This document shows positions 42,199 to 51,496 of a stretch of 64,000 nt of DNA, one piece after another (positions within the stretch are counted from its first letter, which is position 1; each line of letters opens with the position of its first letter). The DNA lies in assembly GCA_043720395.1 (NCBI GenBank), contig JAYSSR010000083.1, positions 1-64,000 on the forward strand, given 5' to 3'. The notes under the pieces are model-generated. The model worked only from the letters and a program-made list of their open reading frames with translations. It was not told where the DNA came from and made no database searches. The position numbers and the translations under genes are program-made. Source of the DNA: JANOYY01 sp043720395. Lineage in GTDB: Bacteria > Actinomycetota > Acidimicrobiia > Acidimicrobiales > JANYDT01.

Positions 42199-43263
42199 TC
42201 AGGAGGGGGGACGGATCTCGCCGGACCCGCGAGCGATCAGCGTGGTCTGCAGCGTGATCCGCTCTGCAGCGCCCGCGTCGCCGGCGATTCGGCGCAGTAC
42301 AAGGTCAGCAGCGCGGCGTCCGAGCGCGACCGGGTCTTGCGCGACCACCGTGAGGCCGGGGACGAGAAGGTCGGCCATGGGCACATCATCGAAGCCGACG
42401 AGCGCGACCTTTTCGTGCAGCTGAACACGGCGAAGCGCGCGTAGCGCACCGATCGTGTTGAGGTTCTGACTTGCGAATACTGCGGTCGGCGGAGCGTTGC
42501 GGCTCAAAATTTCCCCGAGGGCGGCGTCGGCCTGTTCAATGGTTCGAAGGCCCGTGACGATCAGAGGGTCCTCGCAGCCGTCGACGGTGCTCAACGCTGA
42601 TTTGAACCCGGCGAGTCGGGCTCGGGCGGTTTCGATCGTCAGCGAATCGCCCAGAAACGCGAGTCGCCGGTGGCCGTGCTCGATGAGATGTCGAGTGCCG
42701 GACGCTGCCCCTTGGAAGTTGTCCGACAGCACGGTGTCGACCATCGGAAGGGACTTCGATTGGCGGTCGACGAGCACGACGGGGGTTCCGCTCCGAATTT
42801 CCCGCAGGAGGTACTCGTGATCATCGCCTGATGGGACCACGATCAGGCCATCGACTCGCCGCATGCAGAAAATGTCGACGAGTTCTCGCTCCAAGGCTTG
42901 GTCCTCGTCCGATGAACCGGCGAGCAGCAGGTAGCCGCGGTCTCGGGCAACGTCTTCAATCGCCCGGTGGAGGGCTGAGGAGAACGGGTTGGAAACGTCT
43001 TCGAGCACCAGCCCGATCGATGCGGTTGCCTGGCCGATGCGGCGAAGGCTGCTTGCGCCGGAATTATGGCGATAGCCGAGCGCGGTGATCGCGTCGTTGA
43101 CCCGCTTCGCCATGTTTTGACTCACGCCGGGCTCTCGGTTGACCACCCGTGAAACCGTTTTCAGCGCCACGCCCGCCTGATCGGCGACATCAACCATGGT
43201 TGGCTTACGTTGTCTATCGGCGGCGGTCGCCCCAGGTTCGGCTCGCAGACCGGCAGAACCCAT
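42199..43263 (-). CDS. LacI-family regulator of the adjacent sugar transporter
   Basis: A 354-residue LacI repressor. The helix-turn-helix and hinge read TMVDVADQAGVALKTVSRVV..LGYRHNSGASSLRR, then the periplasmic-binding-like core (IGLVLEDVSNPFSSALHRAI, VDGLIVVPSGDDHEYL, RRLAFLGDS, VALVGFDDVPMADLLVPGLT). The ATG at 43263 has AGGG upstream and gives a 22-residue leader; 43197 is the next ATG. It is divergent from the sugar ABC transporter genes and should repress them, released by the sugar. Confidence 0.88.
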   Translation of the reverse strand: MGSAGLRAEPGATAADRQRKPTMVDVADQAGVALKTVSRVVNREPGVSQNMAKRVNDAITALGYRHNSGASSLRRIGQATASIGLVLEDVSNPFSSALHRAIEDVARDRGYLLLAGSSDEDQALERELVDIFCMRRVDGLIVVPSGDDHEYLLREIRSGTPVVLVDRQSKSLPMVDTVLSDNFQGAASGTRHLIEHGHRRLAFLGDSLTIETARARLAGFKSALSTVDGCEDPLIVTGLRTIEQADAALGEILSRNAPPTAVFASQNLNTIGALRALRRVQLHEKVALVGFDDVPMADLLVPGLTVVAQDPVALGRRAADLVLRRIAGDAGAAERITLQTTLIARGSGEIRPPS

Positions 43264-43390
43264 TGCCCTGCGACCGTTCGGCGTCGAGTGGCCCTGATTC
43301 CTCAAGAAAGTTTGCTCGCTTCGGGGGAGAGGCCTAGGGAGTTCCCCTGGGCCGAGAGAGGCTGGATGTTCGTCATTCTCACAGATGGAG

Positions 43391-43417
43391 TTGTGTCGCG
43401 GAACGCACTTCTATACA
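43391..43417 (+). promoter_or_regulatory. putative promoter of the sugar transporter operon
   Basis: TTGTGT (43391-43396) and TATACA (43412-43417), 15 bases apart, lie 86 bases before the binding-protein ATG at 43504, which has GAGGGGAGA upstream. The transcript would have an 80-base leader. The CGAAGCGCTGAG region just downstream is a weak palindrome where LacI could bind. Confidence 0.4.
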
Positions 43418-43503
43418 CTTTCGCTGTCCCACGTTATCGAAGCGCTGAGACACGGACGACCCGAGACCAACTCGGGCTCCAAACCACTCTGAGGGGAGAA
43501 ACC

Positions 43504-44706
43504 ATGAGAGCATCACGCAAGACTGCGTTCGCCGTACTCTTGACCACCGCCGCACTCGCATTCAGTGCCTGCAGCAGCGACGGTGACAACACCGAAGCAG
43601 CCGTTGAGACCGAGGCTGTGGCTGCCGAAACGGAAGCTGCAGCAGTAGAGACCGAAGCAGCTGCAGTAGAGACCGAAGCAGCCGCCACCGAGGCTGCAGC
43701 CACCGAAGCCGCCGCACCCGCAGCGGGCGAACAGGTTGGCGTTTCGCTGATTCTGAAGACCCTGTCGAACCCGTTCTTCGTTTCCATGCAGAAGGATGCA
43801 GAGGCCAAGGCCAAGGAGCTCAACGTCAAGTTGACGACCGCCGCTGGCAAGGAAGACGGCGACAGCGCCACGCAGATCGCCGCCATCGAGGCAGCGGTTG
43901 CCAACGGTGACAAGGGCATTCTGATCACGCCCAGCACCGACGACGTGGTTCCGGCCCTCGACAAGGCCCGCGCTGCCGGCCTGCTCGTGATCGCTCTCGA
44001 CACGCCGCCGAACCCGGCAACGTCGGTTGACATCACCTTTGCCACCAACAACTACGAGGCCGGTCAGCTCATCGGCCAGTGGGCCAACGGCACGCTCGCC
44101 GGCAAGAAGGCCGTGATTGCGATGCTCGACCTCTTCACCGACAAGGTCGTGTCGGTTGACACCGGCCGCGACCAGGGCTTCCTCAACGGCATGGGCATCG
44201 TCGCCGCCGAGGACAAGTCGGCCAACGGCAAGGAGCCCGCAACGGGCAAGTACGCCGCTGGTGGCGACTACGAGATCGTGTGCCACGAGCCCACGAACGG
44301 CAACGTCGATGGTGGCAAGACTGCCATGGAGACCTGCCTCGCCAAGAACCCCGATGTCAACGTCATCTATACGATCAACGAGCCTGCGGCACAGGGCGCG
44401 TACGACGTGATGAAGGCTGCTGGCAAGGACAAGGACCTCATCGTGGTATCCGTCGATGGTGGCTGCAAGCCGGGCCTTGAGCTCGTCGCTTCCGGCGTCA
44501 TAGGTGCAACCGCTCAGCAGTACCCGGGGCAGATGGCTGCCAAGGGCATGCAGGCAATCGTCGACCTTGCCAACGGCAAGCCGAAGCCGGCCGTCACGCC
44601 TGGCCTCGACTTCTTCAACACGGGTGTCGCACTCGTGACTGACAAGCCAGTCGCCGGCGTTACCAGCATCTCGGTGGCCGACGGCCAGAAGATCTGCTGG
44701 GGCTGA
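43504..44706 (+). CDS. sugar ABC transporter substrate-binding lipoprotein
   Basis: A 400-residue lipoprotein. The signal peptide MRASRKTAFAVLLTTAALAF ends at a lipobox with Cys 22 (FSAC). Then comes a Glu/Ala-rich spacer of VETEAAA-type heptapeptides (residues about 31-73), probably a tether. The binding domain is of the ribose/fructose type: GVSLILKTLSNPFFVSMQKD, ILITPSTDDVVPALDKA, ALDTPPNPA, FATNNYEAGQLIGQW, VVSVDGGCKPGLELVASG. With the permease and ATPase downstream it resembles FrcB-type systems; the sugar is not proven. Confidence 0.88.
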   Translation: MRASRKTAFAVLLTTAALAFSACSSDGDNTEAAVETEAVAAETEAAAVETEAAAVETEAAATEAAATEAAAPAAGEQVGVSLILKTLSNPFFVSMQKDAEAKAKELNVKLTTAAGKEDGDSATQIAAIEAAVANGDKGILITPSTDDVVPALDKARAAGLLVIALDTPPNPATSVDITFATNNYEAGQLIGQWANGTLAGKKAVIAMLDLFTDKVVSVDTGRDQGFLNGMGIVAAEDKSANGKEPATGKYAAGGDYEIVCHEPTNGNVDGGKTAMETCLAKNPDVNVIYTINEPAAQGAYDVMKAAGKDKDLIVVSVDGGCKPGLELVASGVIGATAQQYPGQMAAKGMQAIVDLANGKPKPAVTPGLDFFNTGVALVTDKPVAGVTSISVADGQKICWG

Positions 44707-44761
44707 TCCCACACTTCATTCGGCATGAGCGCCTTGCGCGCGTGCCATCGTTCTGACAGAT

Positions 44762-44787
44762 TCAGGGGTGGCTGCGGCCACCCCTGA
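44762..44787 (+). terminator. strong hairpin after the binding-protein gene
   Basis: TCAGGGGTGGC and GCCACCCCTGA form a perfect 11-bp stem with a TGCG loop, 55 bases after the stop. Placed between the binding-protein and permease genes, it probably causes partial termination or protects the upstream mRNA, giving excess binding protein. Confidence 0.65.
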
Positions 44788-44793
44788 GTTGTC

Positions 44794-44830
44794 TCCCGAG
44801 TTGCCCGCGTCTTCCCGAGTTGCCCGCGTC
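44794..44830. repeat. 18-bp direct repeat
   Basis: TCCCGAGTTGCCCGCGTC occurs at 44794-44811 and 44813-44830 (period 19), between the hairpin and the next inverted repeat. No function apparent. Confidence 0.75.
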
Positions 44831-44844
44831 CTAATGCTTGGTTT

Positions 44845-44927
44845 CGGGAGTTCCACGTGTGTCCAAGATCCATCGAGGCTTGCGCCGTGGCGCACGCCGA
44901 AGCGGATTGACTTGCGTGGAACTCCCG
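44845..44927. repeat. intergenic inverted repeat, 13-bp perfect arms
   Basis: CGGGAGTTCCACG (44845-44857) and CGTGGAACTCCCG (44915-44927) enclose 57 bases that hold a small palindrome, GCGCCGTGGCGC (44882-44893). The outer-stem-plus-inner-palindrome layout matches the element at 59126. It ends 41 bases before the permease start, so it may affect permease expression. Confidence 0.65.
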
Positions 44928-44967
44928 CAAGCGTGTACTAGTCAGATTTCGTCCCAGGGGGAATGTC

Positions 44968-46035
44968 ATGGAAGCCACACCGGCGGTCACCGATACTTCG
45001 AACGCTTTCACCCACCGTGGTGGGGCCATGGCGGCAGTTCAGCGCCTGCTGCACCGCTATCCGACGATCAGCCCTGCCATGGTGCTTCTGACCGCATCGA
45101 TCGTTTTCACGTTCTTCAGCGACGGAAAATTCGCCAAAGCCCCGACGATCGGGATCATCTTTCAGCAGACGGCGGTGATGGCAGCGCTCGCGATCGGACA
45201 GACGCTGATCGTGCTGACCGCCGGAGTCGACCTGGCCGTCGGTACCGGAATGGTCCTCACCCATCTCGTGGTCGCGAAGGTGTTCTCGGAATGGGGCGTC
45301 CCCTCGTTCCTAGCATTGCTGATCGGGCTCGGCGTGGGTCTGGCCCTCGGCGCGTTCCACGGTCTACTCGTCACGAGGATCGGCCTTCCCCCGTTCATCA
45401 CGACGCTCGGGACCTTCTACATATTCCAATCGCTCGCGCTCGTGTACTCCAAGGCCCGCACTCTCCCGAAGACAGATCTTGGCGACGATCCGGCAACGCG
45501 GGCCTACGACGGGCTACTCCTCTGGACGGGCAAGGAGATCACGTTCGGCTCGCGCAGGACCGGTTTCACTATCACCGTCGGGGTCGTGCTCGTGTTCTTG
45601 ATGTACCTGATCTTTACGTACATTCTCTCGAATACCGCCTGGGGTTCACACGTCTATGCGACTGGCGATGATGTGGAAGCGGCCCGCCTGGCCGGTATCG
45701 ACGTGAACCGGGTCCTCCTGAGTGTGTATATGGTCGCCGGGGCTCTGTACGCATTCGGCGCATGGATACAGCTCGGAAGGTCACTTTCGGCGAGCAGCAA
45801 TGCGGCGGTCGACGTCAATCTTGAAACGATTACGGCGGTCGTGATCGGCGGTACCAGCCTCTTCGGCGGCCGCGGTCGATTATCGGGCACCCTGATCGGA
45901 GCACTCGTCGTGTCGGTGTTTCGCCTCGGTCTCACCCTGTCCGGTGTCAACGCTTACTATCAAACGTTCGCGATTGGCTCGCTCATTCTCGTTGCGGTCG
46001 GTCTTGACCAGTGGATCCGAAAGGTCGCAAAGTGA
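44968..46035 (+). CDS. sugar ABC transporter permease
   Basis: A 355-residue permease of the ribose/fructose class (BPD_transp_2). About nine hydrophobic segments begin at SPAMVLLTASIVFTFFS. The conserved GVDLAVGTGMVL, GLPPFITTLGTF and the ATPase-docking loop YATGDDVEAARLAGIDV, then ITAVVIGGTSLFGGRGRLSG are all present. The ATG at 44968 has AGGGGGAA upstream. The gene overlaps the ATPase gene by GTGA. It carries the sugar across the membrane together with the ATPase and binding protein. Confidence 0.9.
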   Translation: MEATPAVTDTSNAFTHRGGAMAAVQRLLHRYPTISPAMVLLTASIVFTFFSDGKFAKAPTIGIIFQQTAVMAALAIGQTLIVLTAGVDLAVGTGMVLTHLVVAKVFSEWGVPSFLALLIGLGVGLALGAFHGLLVTRIGLPPFITTLGTFYIFQSLALVYSKARTLPKTDLGDDPATRAYDGLLLWTGKEITFGSRRTGFTITVGVVLVFLMYLIFTYILSNTAWGSHVYATGDDVEAARLAGIDVNRVLLSVYMVAGALYAFGAWIQLGRSLSASSNAAVDVNLETITAVVIGGTSLFGGRGRLSGTLIGALVVSVFRLGLTLSGVNAYYQTFAIGSLILVAVGLDQWIRKVAK

Positions 46036-46820
46036 GCACCAACGTGGCCCCCTTTGCCCCCGTAGCAACGCCAATTCTCGCGGCGCAAGGCCTGGTGAAG
46101 CGCTTTGGTCGAGTGACCGCGCTCAATGGCTCGGATATTGAGCTGTATCCGGGCGAGATTCTCGCCGTCATTGGTGACAACGGTGCCGGAAAGTCGTCGC
46201 TCATCAAATGTCTCTCGGGTGCGATGATTCCAGACGAAGGGAAGATCCAGCTCGACGGTGTCGAAGTGTCATTTAAGCGTCCCCAAGATGCGCGGGCCGC
46301 CGGCATCGAAACCGTTTATCAAACGCTTGCCGTCGCTCCGGCGCTCGATATCTCCGCGAATATGTTCCTCGGTCGAGAGCGCCGCCGTACCGGCCCGTTG
46401 GGAACGGTGCTGCGCATGCTCGACAAGAACGGCATGCGACGCGATTCGAAAAAGGCGCTCGACGATCTCGGCATCGGAACGTTGCAAGACATCACTCAGA
46501 CGGTTGAGACGCTCTCGGGTGGTCAGCGCCAGGCCGTCGCCGTCGCCAGGGCCGCCGCATTCGGAAGCAAGCTGATCATCCTCGACGAACCGACCGCAGC
46601 GCTGGGCGTCAAGGAGAGCGGCCAGGTGCTCCAAATGATTCGTGACCTGCGTGACAAGGGCCTCCCGATCATCCTCATCAGCCACAATATGCCGCACGTG
46701 TTTGAGGTCGCAGACCGGATACACATTCAGCGTCTCGGTCGCCGAGCCACCGTGGTGACACCGAAGTCGCACTCGATGTCCGATGCCGTCGCGATCATGA
46801 CCGGCGCGGCGACCCAGTAA
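46032..46820 (+). CDS. sugar ABC transporter ATP-binding protein
   Basis: A 262-residue single-domain ATPase. Walker A GDNGAGKSS, Q-loop in TVYQTLAVAP, signature LSGGQRQAVAVARA, Walker B LIILDEPTAAL and the switch His in LISHNMPHV are complete. Most ribose-type systems have a fused double ATPase (about 500 residues), whereas FrcA-type systems have this single domain. The GTG at 46032 overlaps the permease stop. Last gene of the transporter operon, followed by a strong hairpin. Confidence 0.9.
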   Translation: MSTNVAPFAPVATPILAAQGLVKRFGRVTALNGSDIELYPGEILAVIGDNGAGKSSLIKCLSGAMIPDEGKIQLDGVEVSFKRPQDARAAGIETVYQTLAVAPALDISANMFLGRERRRTGPLGTVLRMLDKNGMRRDSKKALDDLGIGTLQDITQTVETLSGGQRQAVAVARAAAFGSKLIILDEPTAALGVKESGQVLQMIRDLRDKGLPIILISHNMPHVFEVADRIHIQRLGRRATVVTPKSHSMSDAVAIMTGAATQ

Positions 46821-46831
46821 CGGACGTGCCG

Positions 46832-46870
46832 GTCAGGCACCGCGCGAGCTTGCCGCTCGCAGTGCCTGAC
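46832..46870 (+). terminator. bipartite hairpin ending the transporter operon
   Basis: GTCAGGCAC (46832-46840) pairs with GTGCCTGAC (46862-46870), and inside it GCGAGC (46844-46849) pairs with GCTCGC (46855-46860). It starts 12 bases after the ATPase stop. No T-run follows, but the stem is strong. Confidence 0.65.
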
Positions 46871-46973
46871 TGGCGGCTCGAGCTCGCACGAGTTCGCCCT
46901 ATGCGCCTGGCGGAAGGTGATTTCGGGCAGCATGTGTGCTTCGATTTCGGCCGGAGGTTGTGTGGAGGAGCAG

Positions 46974-47387
46974 ATGGCGCGTCAGCGTGGAGATGGACTG
47001 TCGATCGTGGCAGCGGGGATGGCGCTGCTTGCGTTGGTGTTCTCGATCGTGGCGATTGCCATTGCGAGCGCGGACCACGGGGGTGGTATTGCTCCGGCGA
47101 CGTCGGCGGCCAGAGTGGTCGTGGCCGTTACCGTCAAGGAGTTCGCTTTCGTGCCGCAGGCCCTCTCGGCAACGGCGGGTCCGGTGACGTTCCACATCAA
47201 GAACACGGGCGCAGTAACGCACAACATGAGCGTCGAGGGTGCTGGCAAGAGCCCCGACGTTGCGCCCGGCGAATCGGTCACGTGGGACGTTGGGGTGCTG
47301 GCCGCGGGCACCTACACGGTGGAGTGCCCCATTTCCGGCCACGTCGGCGCGGGAATGATCGGGACCCTGACCGTGTCCGCCGGCTGA
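46974..47387 (+). CDS. membrane-anchored cupredoxin
   Basis: A 137-residue protein. An N-terminal hydrophobic helix (LSIVAAGMALLALVFSIVAI) acts as uncleaved anchor or signal, followed by a cupredoxin domain: VKEFAFVPQALSA, FHIKNTGAVTHNMSVEG and VECPISGHVGAGMIGTLTV. The His in THNM, the Cys in VECP, the His in SGH and the Met in GAGM are the four ligands of a type 1 copper site. The site is placed outside the membrane, suggesting electron transfer or copper handling. GGAGGAG lies 3 bases before the ATG at 46974. Confidence 0.78.
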   Translation: MARQRGDGLSIVAAGMALLALVFSIVAIAIASADHGGGIAPATSAARVVVAVTVKEFAFVPQALSATAGPVTFHIKNTGAVTHNMSVEGAGKSPDVAPGESVTWDVGVLAAGTYTVECPISGHVGAGMIGTLTVSAG

Positions 47388-47435
47388 AGCATCGGCCCGG
47401 TTGTGGCCATCGCCGTGTCTGTGTGAACCTCGGGA

Positions 47436-48272
47436 ATGGACGAACTACGTAGCCGCACGGCCTTCATCACCGGTGGCGCATCAGGTATCGGATTGGCCAC
47501 CGCACGCAGACTCGGGAGCGAGGGCATGAACCTCGTGATCGCCGACGTCGAGGAGGCCGCCCTCGCCAACGCCGAGGCCGATCTCATCTATGCCGGGTAC
47601 CCCGTGCTCGCCGTGCGTTGCGACGTCCGACGTCACGACGAGGTCGCAGCGGCAGCGCAGGCATCGCTCGCAAGATTTGGCGAAGTGCACGTGGTGTTCA
47701 ACAACGCCGGCGTCGTCACGACTGGCCGGGTGGAAGACCAAAGTGAGGAGGCATGGCGATGGGTCATGGACGTGAACCTCTGGGGTGTCATCCACGGCAG
47801 CCGGGTCTTCCTGCCGATCCTCAAGTCACAGGGGGTACCGGGGCACATCGTGAACACGGCGTCGATGGCTGGGCTCGCGTCCGGACCGCTGATGGCACCG
47901 TATTTCGTGTCGAAATTCGGCGTGGTCGCTCTCTCGGAGGCGATGTGGCACGAGGCGCGGCTTGACAATGTCGCGGTTGGAGTGTCGGTTCTCTGCCCAG
48001 GTTTCGTGCGGACACGCATCCACGAGGCGGACCGGAACCGTCCGGAGGGACTCGACACGGCATGGACCGGTGACGCCGGCAGCAAGTTCATTAGCCTGCT
48101 CGGCGCGGGCGTCGAGGCGGGTCGAGAGGTCGACGACGTCGCCGCAATCATCGTGGATGCCATCAAGGCCGACCGGTTCTGGATTCTCCCGCACGGTGAG
48201 GAGTCGTACGGGTCGGTGCGTCGCCGGGCTGAAGCGATCATCGACGGCGCGACGCCCGCACTTCAACGCTGA
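47436..48272 (+). CDS. short-chain dehydrogenase/reductase
   Basis: A 278-residue classical SDR. TGGASGIGLATARRL is the cofactor motif and the Asp in VIADVEE selects NAD. RCDVRRHDEV, VVFNNAGVVTTGR, NTASMAGLAS and the catalytic YFVSKFGVVAL follow, then CPGFVRTRIHEADRNRPEG. It resembles the broad-substrate SDR group often seen near lipid catabolism genes. A perfect 13-bp hairpin terminator follows. The substrate is not indicated by its neighbours. Confidence 0.88.
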   Translation: MDELRSRTAFITGGASGIGLATARRLGSEGMNLVIADVEEAALANAEADLIYAGYPVLAVRCDVRRHDEVAAAAQASLARFGEVHVVFNNAGVVTTGRVEDQSEEAWRWVMDVNLWGVIHGSRVFLPILKSQGVPGHIVNTASMAGLASGPLMAPYFVSKFGVVALSEAMWHEARLDNVAVGVSVLCPGFVRTRIHEADRNRPEGLDTAWTGDAGSKFISLLGAGVEAGREVDDVAAIIVDAIKADRFWILPHGEESYGSVRRRAEAIIDGATPALQR

Positions 48273-48306
48273 TTCACTCTGCGTGTCCGAACGCTACCCG
48301 GACGCG

Positions 48307-48336
48307 AAGGAGCCGCCGGCGAACCGGCGGCTCCTT
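48307..48336. terminator. perfect 13-bp bidirectional hairpin
   Basis: AAGGAGCCGCCGG (48307-48319), a CGAA tetraloop, then CCGGCGGCTCCTT (48324-48336). It lies between the convergent SDR (+) and cold-shock (-) genes and is flanked by short A/T-containing tracts, so it probably terminates both. Confidence 0.8.
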
Positions 48337-48372
48337 CACGATTTGGTGGTGCGGAACGAGTTCCGCGCCGCG

Positions 48373-48573
48373 TCAGATGACGCGAACGTTCTGCGCTTCT
48401 TCGCCCTTACGTCCGGGGGCCACGTCGAATTCGACTTTCTGGCCCTCGTCGAGGGAGCGGTAGCCCGTTCCCTGGATGTTGGAGTAGTGGACGAACACGT
48501 CGTTCCCACCCTCGCGAGAGATAAAGCCGAAGCCCTTCTCTGCGTTGAAAAACTTGATAGTACCTGTAGTCAA
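48373..48573 (-). CDS. cspA: cold-shock protein (CspA family)
   Basis: A 66-residue nucleic-acid-binding beta-barrel: GTIKFFNAEKGFGFISREGG with RNP1 KGFGFI, then RNP2 DVFVHYSNI, and a final GRKGEEAQNVRVI. It acts as an RNA chaperone. No ATG fits; a TTG at 48573 preceded by GAGAAGAG (about 5 bases) gives the normal start TTGTIKFF. A long untranslated leader upstream is likely, as for many cold-shock genes, because the divergent cyclase gene starts only at 48692. Confidence 0.88.
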   Translation of the reverse strand: MTTGTIKFFNAEKGFGFISREGGNDVFVHYSNIQGTGYRSLDEGQKVEFDVAPGRKGEEAQNVRVI

Positions 48574-48691
48574 CGTGACTCTTCTCTTCGTTGAATGCCT
48601 CCTTGTGAGGCACTCGACCACGGAGCCTACGACGTTTTCGAACCGTCGTGAACAATCGCGGGTCTCGGGGCCTCGGCGAGGAGCTTTTCGA

Positions 48692-51471
48692 GTGCGTAAT
48701 GAACGAGGCCGTCGGCGTCCATTCGGGCACCCAACGCCATCAAGCGCTCGCCGTCGGTCGATTCTGTTCACGGATATCGAGGGTTCGACGCGCCGTTGGG
48801 AACATGAGCCGCAGCCCATGGCCGTTGCACTGGAACGCCACGACGCACTTGTTCGAGGCGTCGTCGAGGCAGCCGGTGGGACCATCTTCAAACATACGGG
48901 CGATGGAATGTGTGCTGTCTTCGGCGATGTCGCAGCCGCGATCCGATCCGCGGTTGGGGCACAGCGCGTGCTCAGCGATGAGACGTGGCCGCTCGCCGAA
49001 CCGCTGCGGGCGCGGGTGGGACTTCACTGCGGCTCGGCACTCTGTGTGGATGGCGACCATTTCGGGCCGACACTCAACCGAGCGGCCCGCATCATGGCCG
49101 CCGGGCATGGAGGGCAGACGCTCTGCAGTGCGCTCACGGTCGCTGCCCTCGGGAGCCGGCCGCCGACAGGCATCGAGCTCGTCGACTTTGGCGAGCACAA
49201 CCTCCGCGACCTGAGTGGCGTCGAACGCATCTATCAGGTGAGCGGTACTGAAGGGCCCCGCACGTTCGGTGCTCTTCGTGTGCTGGACGCCTATAGGCAC
49301 AACCTTCCGAACCAGACGACCAACATTGTCGGACGGGAGAGCGACATTCGGACGGTGGTCGGGCTGCTTCGGTCGAATCGGCTCGTGACGCTCAGCGGGA
49401 TCGGTGGGTGCGGCAAGACACGACTCGCCCTGCAAGCAGCTGCGGAGCTGCTGCCCGAGCACCCAGCCGGGACCTGGCTCGTCGATCTCACCGTGTCGGG
49501 CCATCGTTCGTCGCACGTGCTATCGCAAAGGCCGTCGGTCATGGCGAGCGGCTCGCCGGACTCGGCGAAGGCGACCAGGAGGGCGTCCTCGTGCAACTGA
49601 CGAAGGCCATCGGCACCTCGGATGTGCTCATCGTGCTCGACAGCTGCGAACACGTCGTTCAGTCGGCCGCCGAATGTGTCGCGGCACTGCTGCAGCGCTG
49701 CCAGAACGTTCGTGTCCTTACGACCAGCCGGGAAGTCCTGCGCATCGCGGGTGAACGCGTCCACGCCGTCGCCCCGTTGGCCCTCCCGCAGAAGACGCTC
49801 TCGCTTCCAACGTCCTCGCGACCGCGGCGGGCGAACTGTTTGCCGATCGGGCGGCCGCCGTGCAGCTGGGTTTCGCGGTGACCGACCAGAACGCTGGTGC
49901 CGTCGCGTCGATCTGTCGACGCGTTGATGGGCTGCCTCTTGCCATCGAACTCGCCGCCGCGCGTGTGCGCATGCTGTCAGCGCAGCAGATCGACGAGCGG
50001 CTCGGCGATGCACTGAAGTTGCTCACGGGCGGCGACCGCACGGCCGACCGACGGCACCAGACCATCACGGCCACGCTGGAGTGGAGTCATGATCTGCTCA
50101 GCGAACGCGAACAGGCCGTGCTACGTCGGCTGTCGGTGTTCGCAGGTGGCTTTACGCTTGAGGCCGCCGAGTGCGTCTGCGGCTTCGGCGACGTCGACGA
50201 GTACGAGGTGATGGACTGCGTCGAAGCGCTCGTGGACCGTTCGCTCGTCAACGCGTCGACGAGCGAGCCCGTGAGGTTCAATCTTCTCGAAGTCGTCCGA
50301 CAGTTCGCGGCGCGTCGACTTGACACGTCAGGTGAGGCTGCCGTGGCCGAACGTCGTCATTTCGACTGGGCGCTGGCGCTTGCTCAGTCTGCCGCACCCA
50401 TCGAACACATTGGTGGGACGCGGGTCCTCGCGAAGGAGGCCCCGAACCTTCGAGCCGCCTTCCGTGCTCACGAACGCGGTCGTGCTTCGAGCGACGAAGG
50501 ATTGCTCCTGGCCTACACGTTGTGGCGTTACATGCTGGAATCAGGACGAATCCCCGAAGGCCGAGCGTGGCTCGAAACCGCGTTGTCGGAGGGGTGCACG
50601 ACCGGCACGCTGCTCGAAGCGCGGCCACTTGATGCTGCCGGATTCTTGGCGAGTCTCCGGGGCGATTTCGAAACCGCCCGCAGGCATAACCGCCGTTCGG
50701 TGAAGCTTTGTCGCGAGCTCGACGATCCGCTCGCGCTCGGGTGGAGCCTGCTTCGCGCCGGGCTCATCAACGGTGTTCAAGGCGCCCTCGAGACACATCG
50801 AGCCCGTTCCAGGAGGGCCTCGACATCATGAAGCGCGAGGAGTGCGTCGTTGGGCAGTCATGGGCACACCTGGAACTGGGCCGTGCGTACTTCACGATGG
50901 ATCACCTCGATATGTCGCACGCACAATTCGAGCTCGCCGTGCTCGATGGCCTCACGATCGACGCGAGCACGATCCGCTACGGACGGGTTGGCGTCGAGGC
51001 ATGCCGGCTGATGCGCGGTGTCGGTGGGCCGGAGCCCTTGGCCGCCGTTGTTGCCGACCTCCTCGAACTCGGATGCTCTACACGAGCACCCAGGGTCTGA
51101 TGCTCGCCTGCGCGGCGTCGATCACTGCCGGCTTCTACCTCGAGGCGGCGCGCTATTCCTCGCTGGCGCTCGAATACACCCACCGAAGTGGCGGAGTCAC
51201 TCAGGCGATTCATTCAGTTGAATGGGCTGCGCAGAGCCTGGCCGGACTGGAGCGGTGGGAGGCTGCTGCCTCGTTGTGGGGCTACGTCATGGCGACGCGG
51301 CAGCGTCTCGGCTCGATCGAGCCGCCGCTCATCCATCGGCTGCAAGCGCCCCTTGTGGCAGCGCTCCAGGCGCATGTCGGCGCTGAGCGTCTGCGGTCGG
51401 TGCAGGATGCGAGCAGTCTTCTTACGCTCGACGACATCGTGCGCTTCGCCCGCAGCGAACTCGGGGACTGA
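48692..51471 (+). pseudogene. adenylate/guanylate cyclase-NB-ARC ATPase-TPR protein, four frameshifts
   Basis: A GTG at 48692 with GAGGAG upstream opens a class III cyclase domain (ILFTDIEGSTRRWE, FKHTGDGMCAVF, RVGLHCGSALCVDG). Next is an NB-ARC/STAND ATPase whose P-loop is GIGGCGKT near residue 236. The text then needs shifts near 49497 (into GPSFVARAIAKAVG..VLIVLDSCEHV), 49790 (into EDALASNVLATAAGELFADR), 50795 (into PFQEGLDIMKREE) and 51075 (into TSTQGLMLACAAS), reaching a TPR-like tail ending at 51471. The intact family protein is about 920 residues and acts as a signal-responsive regulator. Four indels indicate decay or local sequence error. Confidence 0.8.
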
Positions 51472-51496
51472 ACGGGCATCGGCTTCAAACGTGGCT

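Noticed and set aside
43150..43163. TGAAACCGTTTTCA resembles a LacI/PurR operator
   Set aside because: It lies inside the LacI gene where the conserved KTVSRV residues of the helix-turn-helix are encoded, so the match follows from coding.
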